Assembly: GCF_900496995.4 (NCBI RefSeq)
Contig: NC_044010.1
Coordinates: 3,534,001-3,598,000, forward strand
Reading direction: 5' to 3'
DNA length: 64,000 bases
Origin: Aquila chrysaetos chrysaetos
Lineage: Eukaryota; Chordata; Aves; Accipitriformes; Accipitridae
Part shown: piece by piece, positions 11,001 to 23,000 of the stretch
Position numbering within the stretch: the stretch's first letter is position 1
Layout of the letters: each line of letters opens with the position of its first letter
Made by a program: the position numbers and the translations under genes
The notes under the pieces: model-generated
Seen by the model: only the letters and a program-made list of their open reading frames with translations
Told to the model about the DNA's origin: nothing
The model's database searches: none

Positions 11001-14000
11001 TTGGATGGATGTAGGATTCTAGGCTGGCTTCAGAAGTATGTTTCCTTGGATATGGGGGATGATGTCGTGTGTGTGTGTAAGCTATGGCAATGTAGCTGGG
11101 AAGTGCGCTGTGTAACAAGCTCCTTACTCTGTCAGCCCCATGGCAGCTATGGGGCTCGGGGATATGTCTCTTGGGGCACTCTGAGCAATGTGTGGGGTAA
11201 CGGCATCCTGAGGAGTGAGAAGGGCAATGTGAGGCGAGACACAACCATGTGAGTCTCTTGCTGATAGTATAAGACTGGCTGAACTCTCCCAGGTTCCTCT
11301 GCACTTCTGGGGAACTGCAGATTGACATGCATGTCAGATCACCTGAAATAAGTCAGTGATCAATCAGTGTCTGAACTGCGATGTGAGAATCTATGTTTAG
11401 ATGCCCATTCGACACTGAGCTTCGCTGCACTGGGGGGCTGAGCTTTGCCTAGAGTGGGGAAGTTTCTTCGCTCTTTGCTACAGTGTGAATTAAAAGGGTT
11501 ATCTTCAATTTTATACTCTCAAATCTATAGGTTTATTGCTGTAAGCGATTTTTTTTGGTTTAGCCTTGTGCTTCTTAGGAAGGCATTTAAATGAAACACA
11601 GCTGCTGTTCTCCCAGGGCAACGGTATCTCTGGATAGGTTACCCTGCTATAACTCTACTGTCTCATTAAAACTTGAAGGTACAGCAAAGCCTTGGGATTG
11701 CCTGCCTGTCTCACTTCCCCAGGCAGCCTTTCCCTCCAGTGCTCACGTGGCTCCTGCTGGACACCTATCAACCCTGTGTCCGCCAACTGCAAAAGGAAGT
11801 GCTGCATGTCTTTCTGAGCAGATCAAGGGTCCTGACTTGACCTGGGTGTTAACTATTTCCTCCCTCCGGCATCTTTGGAAAAGGCAGCTTTGGCTTCCAA
11901 GCTGGGGAGGGGTTGAACAGACTGAGCTCCACCAGGCTGGAGTACAAACTCCAAATTGCAGTGCCTGGCTGAAAGTCTGTGACCAAGCAGCTATATCACA
12001 CTGGAGAGCACCCTAGAGCGTGGCTTTCCTTTCTCTGGTTCTCACCCCCACCTCCTGGTGCCCAGGACTGAAGCAGCAACACGATTAGCTTTAGGTCACA
12101 GTATTTTGGCTCAGCAGTAAGGACTGTGTGAGAGCCAGCGCTGGAACCCTTCTGATCCTAGGAGAGTTGGCTGGGGCTCTTGAGCAGACTGTTTTTCTGC
12201 TTCCCGAGGCAACCAGCAGCATGTGCAAGCTGCACGTCTACATTGCGGTTCCCAGCCCACAGCAGTGGGCAGGAAGGTGTAGGAAGAAGTGAGGAAGCCT
12301 TCTTCTGGGGAACTGCTCTGTGGTGGGGAAATCCTCCTATGGCAAAAGCTGTGGAACAGGAGTCTGAGTCTGGTCCTTTAATTCAGATACGATTGGGAGG
12401 AGTGTGGTGCTTTCAAGAGAGAGCTGTCTGTCTACATGTGTGGTCTTGGTCCCCTGCACTTTGCCCTACAATGGGAGCCTGAGTGCTTTGCTGCATTACT
12501 GCAGAGGCAACAAGCTACTGAACACATTTCTGACTGTGCAGAGATGCACTTGTCTCCTTTTTGCAGCTGCTGTCCTATTGGGCATCAAGAGAAATGTCTA
12601 AGCCACCAAGTCCATCAGCCTGGAACCTCTGGTGGATGGGATCTTGCTGTACCCATCTCTGTCTAGCAGAGCAGGGCTAATAACTATCTGACAGTGATTG
12701 CAGTTTGAATTGGTGCCAGGCAAGGGTATGGTGTAGCAAAGGAACCAGCGTAGCAACACAAATGTATGCAAATTTGGGGATCCTGGAGTATACTGCTTTG
12801 TGCACTCAGGGAAGAGGTGGACCTAGCCAGGGTTACCGAGTAATAGTAGCACATGCCTGATGCTTGAGAGCATTTAAGTTAAATGTGGAGGGACTCGAGA
12901 AGAAAGGTTGTGGTTCATCACACAGTGATTGCAGTCAGGGAGATACACTATTGTTGTGCCTTTCCTGGACCAGTATAAACATCCTTACAGATGGAGCTGG
13001 GATAAAACAGGCCAGAAGCATGCACTGTCACTCACATGGTGATCTTCGCTGTGTCCTTGGTGCTGTTGCTGCAGAAAGTGATCTCAATGCTGGTGACTAT
13101 GTTTCTTTTCTTCTGCAAGTGGAACTCAACCAGGCTGTGATGGACTGAGCAAGAGGCAAAGTATGTGGGAGTGAGGGCAGGTACTATCAGTTGGACCTAC
13201 CCCTGCCAAAAGAAGGCCTCTAGCACTCATTCCCTGGTCCCACCAGCAGAAAGACAAACAGACGTGAGAAAGAAACTAGTTTCCGTGCTGTGAGAGGCAC
13301 AGTGGGCAGCTCTGTATAGTCCCCTGCAAACAGACAGATATTTTCACTACCCTTTACTTCAGTCCTGAAGCCATGTGGCTGTGTTAATCTAGGGCTGCGC
13401 CCACACTAATAAATCCATTGGAAAGGGCTGTAATGGAGGAGATGTGCAGGGTTAATGCCCTTCAGCTGTGTGTCTCAGACCAGCTGGGCCACAGCAGCTG
13501 ATTCTGATGGGGATGGTGGGTTGTAACTACCTGGCCTCCCCGGAGGATCTGTCTCATTTGGTCAACACCCTTCTGACTCATTGTTTTTTTTCTCATGCTA
13601 CTTACCACAGAATGGGGCTGAGGGACTGGTCATTAAATAAACTTTCACTTCCTTGGGCAGCTTTCTCAAGTTGACACCTGCCTGCTCCAGCAGGCCTGCA
13701 GGAGGAAATAAAGCCAGTGCAGGGAAAGCCATGAATGACTCAGAACAGAAATATAATCGGTCCCAATTCACCTCCACTCACCCCGCACAACTCCACTGTC
13801 TCGGAGGACAGACCCTTTTTTATACCGGTGCAAATGAGAGCAAGTACAGGTTTGTGATGTCTGTTTGACAGGTTAACATTCCCTCAGGAAACCTATTCCA
13901 GCTACCCCAGGTAATCATCATCAGAGTACCTCTTGGAGGCTTTGTTTCATTCCTCTGCTAACAAACTGTGTTATCAGTTGCACCTGTGCAAAATGAGCAA

Positions 14001-17000
14001 GACTAAAGACTACCAAGTCAGGAAACTTAGTGCAGATGTAAATGACAATGCAACCACAAGGTGCTGGGAAATTGAATTTCTTGTTCAAGTGAGAAGACCA
14101 CCATAACTTGAGGCCTGCACCACTGCTTAGCTGACAATGTGGCTTGGTGAGATGGGGAAGGGGTGGCTGATCTGAGAGCACCTATACCAAAAGAGGCCTC
14201 TCCTTATATTCCTCTGGTACCAGACTGCAAACATCACCAGAGCACTTCCTCTCCTCGTGCCACAGCTCAGTTTCAGAAGCTGAAAAGAGGCAACTGTTAC
14301 CTTCTACCAGTCCAGGGAGTTCATCTTTGGGGTGGCCATGGCAGGAATTTATGAGAAGGAGGTGTCACAGCAACAGTGAGTGGTTTGTAGAAGAATGGGA
14401 CTTCAGGCTTGGGCTAAAATTTCCAGCTGCTTCTCTAAACAAGACACTTTTTGAGCTAATTGCACTTGTTAAGCAGGTGGTTCTAGAAACTCTCTTTTAA
14501 CTCATTTGTGGGCCCTATGAAATGTTTAAAGATCAGAAATGTTCAAGGTTTTGGTGTTCTACCTTGGGCAATATACGAGCTCTTAGAGTTTCTCTATAGA
14601 AGCCTGAAAACAAAACAGCTTCTCACTATCCCCAAAGAGATCCAAAGCAAATTTTGCTCAGAGAAGTCTGAACCGCGTACTGTGCTCTGCACTGACTCCC
14701 ATCAGGAATGTATTGTCCTCTGCTCCAGGAAGGTCTCAGGCTGGTACTGTACCTATTCTGGGACAGGAGAACAGGAAGGGATCAACACAGTCCAGGCAAT
14801 GACCATTTAAAAAATCTTGATGACTCGCACAGGGGAACGCCACGATTGGACAGGAATGTTTCAAGGCACTGACATAGAGATGTACTGCCCTCATGTGATC
14901 ACAGATCAGATACTTATAGCCTGCAAGAAAAAAATGCACCCAGAGAAAAGCAGCCATGAGCCTTTCTGTTTGCTTCAGTCTTTTTGCATGCTCCCAAGGA
15001 ACTGAGAGTCAAGAAACACTCTTACTGATTCTGCAGTGATCCCCTTCCCATTAATAACATTTTGCAGAGCATCTCTGTGACAACAAGCCCAGATCGCACT
15101 GCAAGAGAAGTTATGCAGGAAGTTAGAAGGGTATCTTCCAGACTAACAGAGTGCCTCAGAAGAAGGGGACCCCAGGACTGCCCCGTCTCCATCAGCGTAC
15201 CATCGATGAGGCCCCAAGCTCTCTGCAAGGGGGTACAATAGCTTTGACTCCCACCTGCACTGGGTCCCCAGCTATGGGAAGTGAGGTACTATAGGTGTCC
15301 CCTATGACCTGACCCTCAATGTAGCTGGCTCATCCAGAACATATTTGAATACTTACCCACGCTATTTACTATGTAAAGTCCTATTCTCTAGCAGGAAAGG
15401 GCAGTGATTGTACAAGCTGTCTCTCTAAGGATAGACATAGCTTGCAGCATGAAAACAAAAAGAAGCTTTTGCTAGTAGTACTTAAGAGCCTTTCTAGCAA
15501 AAATGTTTTCTTTGTTGATACAAACTCTACTGATGCTAGGGTTTTGGCTCATACAGAAGTGTCACCAAAAGCACACCTCTTGACAGTGGTGCTGCCAAGA
15601 CGCTTGACCTGTATGTAATTTTAATTTTAGCTGCTTGTTGTACTGCTGAGAGGACACGTGGGCCATGAATCCCTGGTGCCATATGTCTTTACAAATACAT
15701 GTTGTCTCACTTTGATGTCTGCCCTGACCGTAGCAGGAGCTGGTTGCCAAACAGCATTTTCGTAGGCTGCTAAATGGCCACGAAAGCCCTTTGCTTGGCC
15801 ACAGAGCGTTCTCACCTGCAGAGATGAATCGGGGGCATCCTGGCTGATCCTTGCCTCCATTGACGAAATAATCGATGTGGCCTACAGGAATCCGGATCCC
15901 AAAATCTGAAAGGAGGTGAAATGCCACTTCATTTTTATGCTTGGGTCTTCTCTAGGCTTTACCCTACATGGTGTTTGACAGGCCCCAATAATTGGTTGAA
16001 CATTAGTAGTGCTGGACCCAGCTCTAGTGCTGGAGGCAGCAAGGACAGATTTCCTGTTCCGACACGTCTGCATTGTGCAGGTTTCCTGCACGGAGCAGAG
16101 TGTGCTCCAGGCCCTGCCATCAAAATGACTGGGAACTGCGGCGTAATCACCACCTCCGTGACTCAGGTTCTTGATTCTGTATAAAGCAGAACAAAACTGA
16201 CCACAATCTTAATGGGGGATTATGAGGCATGATTGAGAGTTATGTTGGCAGAGATTTTTGTGATCTTCAGGCAAGCGGTGCGACTCAAAGGCACCACATT
16301 ATTCTTTAGCACATGTTCTGCCTACTTAGACCCTAAGCGCTTTGGAAAAGTTACTCTGTTGTTCCACCAGCTGATGGTTTCACTCTGTTATTTTCCACTG
16401 GCACTCACAGTAGCACCCTTCTTAGGTCAGGTGGGAAAAGGCAAAGTAAGACCAGACATGTAAATTCCTTCCAGGTGGTAAAAGCCACGCTGAGCTGATT
16501 CTGCATAAACTCACTCTGCTGTAGCAGGGTTAAGGAAGTAATATTTGCTGGAAGATTGCCTTCTGTCTAATCTCCACCTGTCTGTTTTTGCGAAGTGCTC
16601 TGGGATATGGATACCTGCCCATGAATTCATCATTAAAGCCTATCTAATCAAGAAATATCCTCAGAGTAAACCTGACCACAGGGTAATCTGGCATAAAAGG
16701 CACAATGACCTACAGGCTCCTTAGCAATAGTGACAGCAGGAGGAACAGAAGCATGGGCCGAAGAAGATGGAAGCCAGCTTACTGTCAGCATCGGTATGAA
16801 TGGCTTCCACAAAGAGGGCATCCCCAGGATCCAGGCGTTCCTCAGGGCTGGCTCTGGTGTACTTAGGGCCTGCAGGATCCAGGCCTGTAACAAAATCAAA
16901 CGCCTCAACAACAAATGCTCTTCAGCCCCTCTCTTTCTTGTTTTTGGACAAGGTATTTTATCCAAAACTTTTAAAATGTTGCTAGGCAGAAGTGATAAAT

Positions 17001-20000
17001 TATTCCCAGGTTGCACTGGTTATGCTCCAGAATGGTTTCTGTCCCCACTGACTTCCACTACAGCTTCCTTACCTTGTTCTCCACTGTTCCACTCCCCTTT
17101 AAGCAGTTTTGTACCTCAAGTTTCTAGGCTGTAAAGACATGACTGAGGTTCAGATAGCTCTAACAGAGTGGGTGCAGAGTGTCTTTTGGATTTTTGGTGA
17201 AAGTGAATCAAACTCGTAACAACTTCCCTAACTGTACTGTCATCTGTATTAGTACTACAGTCTGAGAAATGTCACTGAAGATCATCAGTTAGGTGATGAA
17301 TTCAGCATCCAAGCATTACAAAGGTTTGATACTATCAAAATATCCTTAAAATAAAGAGGCTTCTGAGCCCTCTACCCACAAATAAAATCGAGTCCTTAAG
17401 CAGCCATCTACATTTTTGCTTAAAACTTGCTCCTAGAGCAACTTCTGGGGAGTCAAAGGAATACAGAAAATTATCCTTGGTGATACCAAGGTGCAGTCAA
17501 AGATTATTTTTTTCTGTTCTGGCTGAGGTTTATCCTGTTCACTTTTCATAGAAAATTAATCTCACAAGATTTTTTTTCACTCCCCAGGCAACAACAATAG
17601 TTTAAGCAGCAGCTCTGTTCCACATGCCACTTAGCCTCAGAGCTGGGCAGTTTCACTGCCTTGGACTCAGTCGCATTAATTCTCTATAAAGGCGGCAATA
17701 TCAACAATGTACAAACTGATGTTTCTGCATTTCTGAGGGGGGGAGGGGAGGAGAGAAAGGGAAAGAAGGAAATAAAATTCTTTCCTATTCTTTCAACAAA
17801 CAAAAGCTAATAATGGGACAAGTGGTCAGAAGAATATACTGCTTTAATTTTTCTTCCGTGTTCTTTAATCTTGACCCATACAAAAAGCTGAGAGGTTCCC
17901 CCCCCATACTTCTACAGACCAAGTTTTAGTTAAAGGCTTTAAGAGATACTGAATAGTGTTATTCAGTATAGCTTAAAGTTCTTCCATGAGTAGCAGTCAA
18001 TTCTAGCACGGCTCCAAGGCAAGCATGTTTCTATCCTCTATTCCTACCTCCTCCAAGCACAAGCTGCATGAACTCCACTGAGATTTACATCCTCAGCAGC
18101 TAAGAAAACTATTCACTGAAGTTATAGTGTATGCAGCTGAATTCCCTCTGGCTTTTTCATTTCCTCTGCAAGAATTGAAACAAATTGCTCTTCAGCAATT
18201 TTAGATACAGGCTGTTCATTCCAGTTCCTAGACCATTTGCTTTCCTGCACACGGAGATATCCACAGGAACAGGCATAGGTTGAAGAAACTCACTTCACAA
18301 AAATAAACTCCATGCTCTGATCTCCAAGACTCACTCTGCTTTTTTCTCCACAGCTCTTTTTAGGTGATTGAAAACACTTCAGCAAGTTATGGCTCTGGGA
18401 TCACATTCCTCTGTGCATGTATGCATGTGTGAGACGAGGCAGGAGATGAGATCAGACATATCTTGGGTCTAATTCCACCTGTCTTCAGGCTCCTAAATCT
18501 GAACTGGAACCTGCAATGCCCAGCATGCCTATGAAATCATAGGACAATCAGGAGTGTAGAAAAAGGGTGTCTTCTAGCAGAGTTAAAAAATAATGGAATA
18601 AATAAACCTACAGAGCTTTTATTACATGTAGACAACATAAAGGGGAGGAGTCTCTGACTCTGAAGTTAATTACCATGGTTTCCCAGGAAAGTGTCTGGTT
18701 CTGAAGATGTTGCTGATCATGAAATCCTGGTGCAGGAGAGTCATTACTCCAAGTCCCTCCTAATGTAAACTTTAATTCACAGCTTAAAAAAGGGCCCAGC
18801 ATGAAACTCAGCTCCTGTTAAGGAATGCCTGTATTTCATGCCATGCGGGTAGCTGTGACATGCAAAGGCTGAACCAACATCTCTCTGGCCTGCCCTGCTG
18901 AGTGTGCAGTGAGACCGTCCTTGAGGATACCTCTGAGAGACAGACCAGCATGGGCTGAGGCAGACTGGGAGCTGTGGTCACTCTACTGGAGCCTTTACGT
19001 CTGTTTCTTCTTGGTGGTATTTCCCCTCCTATCAAAATGAACCTCCATCCCTGGGGATTCCCAGAACTTGACAAGACCCTCAAAAACCTGATCTAACTTA
19101 GAAGGCAGCCCTGCTTTGAGTAGGGGAGGTGAACTAGATACCTTCCAAGGTCCCTTCTTACATAAATCATTCCATGACTCTATTCATGCTCCATACCTAA
19201 AGACTGACAAGGCCCTGAGTGAATCAAAAAGCTCTAAATGCCATCATCGGCCTCTAACCACCTTCATCTGTGATTCCCCCACTGCAACCCCTTCCTCACA
19301 CCCAGGAGTCCGTCTGTCTGTGTTTAAGGTTAGCTCTGATTTGGTACAGCTGGGTGGCCTTAGACCAGTCTACTGTGAAAACAGCTGATTCGTGGGAGAG
19401 AACAGCAAGAAGCCTCATCTGGGGCCTCCCAACAGTGACTCAGGCTTTTGCCTTTGGTCCATGCCTGAGCTGTGTCGTAGGCATGCTATGCCCAGCCCCG
19501 TGTCTTGCTTTTATCATGCTGACTTGACTTGCCGGCTTGATCTTGGGCTTGCCTCATCGCTACAGACTCGCCTGGTGATCACTGGACTGTGGATGACTCT
19601 GGTTCCTGTCACTGGACCTGCTCTGCTCTTCTTGCCCAGATACGGTAAGACCATGTCCCTTGTCAGTGAAGCCACTGTCCCTGCCTGAAGTGCTGTCCCC
19701 TTGGGTCTCAGCTTACATTTTCCTGCAGAGCAGCTCTTGCTGCTCCCCCACAATGACATGCGTTGTGGGCTTTAATTTTAAGAACTACAGAGGTATACCT
19801 GGAAGCATGGAAGAGGTATACATAAAGTGGAAGCATTAGTCACGAGGCCTCATATCCTTTTAAGCTGGCACCAATTTGAAGAGTGGAGCAGAGGGAGAAG
19901 GACCCTTTTGCAAATACATGCATTCTTTTGGCAGTGTGGAGGGGACTGATGTCTGGAAAGGCACTGTCACGCTCTTCTGAAGCTAGGAAGGAGCCCATAA

Positions 20001-23000
20001 ACTTGGATCTAATGAGCCCTTATACAATTAAAAGACCACTGTAGTTGACTCCCTTTCCTTGCTCTTTCATTCTCTCCCTTGAAGAGCAGGTGAGGACCCA
20101 AGACTCAGTTTTATGATACCTGTTATCCGTCCCAGCTGACCGCCATGGAAGTGCCCCACCAGGCCCCCGACATGTGCACCGAGGCTTACCCCAATGATGT
20201 GGATGGATGTCCCTGAGACTCCCAGGGCCTGCAGATTGATGATAATACAAAATTAATGTTTCTGTAGCAGAAAGGTGTAATACCCTGTCCCAGCCCACAC
20301 AGGAGCTCTGTATCTCTTCTAATATAGGATTGCTTTTGAGGTGTATGGTGGAGAACCAAACAGATGTGGGAATCATAGGCATTGCCCTTTCTGTTTTTCA
20401 GCATCTTTCTTCAGGTCCACAGATGCAAACCCAACCCTAACCAGGGTGGTCAAATGGTCTTGTTCATAACTATGTAGCCTGTAGCTTCTCTTTCCACAGC
20501 TTGCTTCAGACTGAATTTCCTTCTCTCAGCTGAGAGATTCATGTTCACCATATGAATAATCTTTTTCTCAGTAAAGCAGAGGAATTTTTTTTTTCACTTT
20601 TGTACCACCATTGTACCAATACTCTGATTAGTATTTTAAGATTATATTTTCAGAGATTAAGGATTTATCCATGGGCTGAACTGCCAGATAAAGCACAGCC
20701 ATTTAGACCTGATGTGAGATGACCCCATCCACAGGAGTTCAGCTGCCTGCAGGCTGGTCTGCATGATGCAGTACCATACAATGGGAGAGCATATAGTGCA
20801 CGAGAGCGTGGGCACAAGATGAAAAATCTTGACTTTGAAATGTATGAGGCCATATCCTGGAGCACTACTGAGGCTTATGAGAAGAGAATATAGTCTTCTG
20901 CGGGGTAGTGTTGCAGGAGAGGCTGGACAGAAAAAGTCCTTAAGTAGCTGGACCAGTGATGAGTGGTGGGGACACTGTCCAGCTCAGTCATTTGTTCACA
21001 GTGTGGGCTAATCAGTAACAAGGCATGACAGTCCTCTTCCTCTCCACCCCAGCCCTCATCCTTCTAATGACTCAGCAGCTCCAAGGGTTGCTGTATTTCT
21101 GGATACAAATGTGTGACTGTGCACAACGTGTTGCATACCCAGGGTCTCCCATGCTGTGCAGCCTGGGTCTGCAGTGCAAATGTTACATGGAGAGTTTACA
21201 CGTAGCTGGTTAACATGAAGGTGTGTCACCCTCATTGCATAAGTGTTGTTCAGCTGCACTGTGCACAAACAAACCAGGACACATCTGGGGATTTCCAGCT
21301 ACTGAGAAGTGTATCTGAAGCCCAAAGCAAATATAAAATACCCTCAAATCCCACTCCTTCCAACTCCCTGCACAAAATTTCTGGGCAGAAGAAGACTGTC
21401 CAGTGAAGCATAGACCTGAGAAAACCCACAGCATCCTTCAGGTTTGTCCCGGGCTGGAGAGGCAGCTGACAACTGGGATGTTTTTCCCGAAATTGTCAAA
21501 ACTCAAGAGAAAGAAGAAAAACAGCGGCATGCTCGAGCCTGGACTGAGAGAGATGGGAAAAAGAAATTTCTTCAGTGCTACACTCTGGAATAAAGAGCCC
21601 ACTGGTTCAGCTCTTGGAGACAGCAGATTTGGAGCAGTTTTCTGGATTGTTTGCATGAATGATGTTCTCTGGCCATGCTCCCACTCCACTGGAAATGCAC
21701 AGTAGCTTACCAGGAGCCTGCTGATGAATTGTGAGATGGAGAGGGCCAGCTGTGTGACATTTTCCACTGCAGAGGGATAGGCTCCTGTAGACCCATAAAC
21801 CCAGTCTACTGCGATCACGTTCACCTGGCTTGTGTGCAGTATGGCATGGACAAGCCCTTCAATCCAGGAAGGTTTGGTACCCAAAGCCCTGTGGAGACAT
21901 CAGAAACAAGTATGTTGGGTGTCTTCCAAAATAGGCCATGTGCCAGTATGTTGTTGACTGGTGCTGGAGCTTCGTGTGTCTTTAAGGAGGCTGCCAGTCA
22001 GTTGCTGAAAGATTTGTCTGGTGCCAGATACAAACACGTGGCATTTCTTCGCGATGGTGTAATAACACTTTCCAGAATGGGCTGATTCAGAATGGAACCA
22101 GATATTTTAATGAATGAGATAACATTTACAGGGCTCAGGCTGAGATCTCAGTGTTGCTGTGGTGCTTCAGTTAGCCCCCCCCAGAGCCCACCTAGGGTAA
22201 GTGAGCTAACCAGAAACACCTGGATTCTGCTCTGCTACCAACTGGCAGGAAGTCCTTGGCCAAATCACCTAGCCTTTCACTGCTATATTTCCTCATTTGT
22301 AGACAATTTTTAAAAAAATTCTGTACCCCAAAATTCAAGGAAAACTGAGGAGGCTATGTTCTACCCACTCTCCCTAATACCACCTGGTGAGGGGTGTGCT
22401 ATGTCACATAAAGGCAACAGCTGGTTTTCTGAAAAGACCCTGCAACATCTTCTGTGGTTTTGTCCTGGTCTTCTATGCACTTTCTGTTCAGGCTTTTTCA
22501 CATCAAAATAAATAATATTATATGGTCACACCTGGCTGAAAAATGGCATAGTAAAATAAGCTTGCAGAATGGTGACAGCTTAAAAAAACCCAGCTCAAAT
22601 CCCTGCAGTTTCAAGAATAGAAGTATAATGTGTCTGGCAAGGCTCCTAAATGGCTGACTAATCCAGACTGTTGATAAATCAGGACATGGGCTCCAAGAAG
22701 ACAATTTAAAGGGACAAGAATCTTGAAGGAAAGACTTCTTAAATAAAAAGGTCGAAAGAAGGAAAGAAAAGGAAAGGGGTAAAAGAGGACAGAGTGAGAG
22801 AAGCAAGAGAGTGAGAGAGAGAAAGAAAGAAAGATTCTAATTTCCTAACTTTTTTTAGGCTCCAAAAAATGTGAAACACACACAAAATAGGCAGCTGGTC
22901 CCAAGCTAAAGGACATAAAGTTGTGTTATAATGAGGGTTGTCAGTAGCATTTTCCATGCCTCTGGCCCTGGCCCACCAACAGTCTCCCAGACAATTCCCA

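Noticed and set aside
12090-12165. Text resembling a MIR SINE (ggtcacag...agccagcgctggaaccc).
   Set aside because: Too short and too diverged to call.
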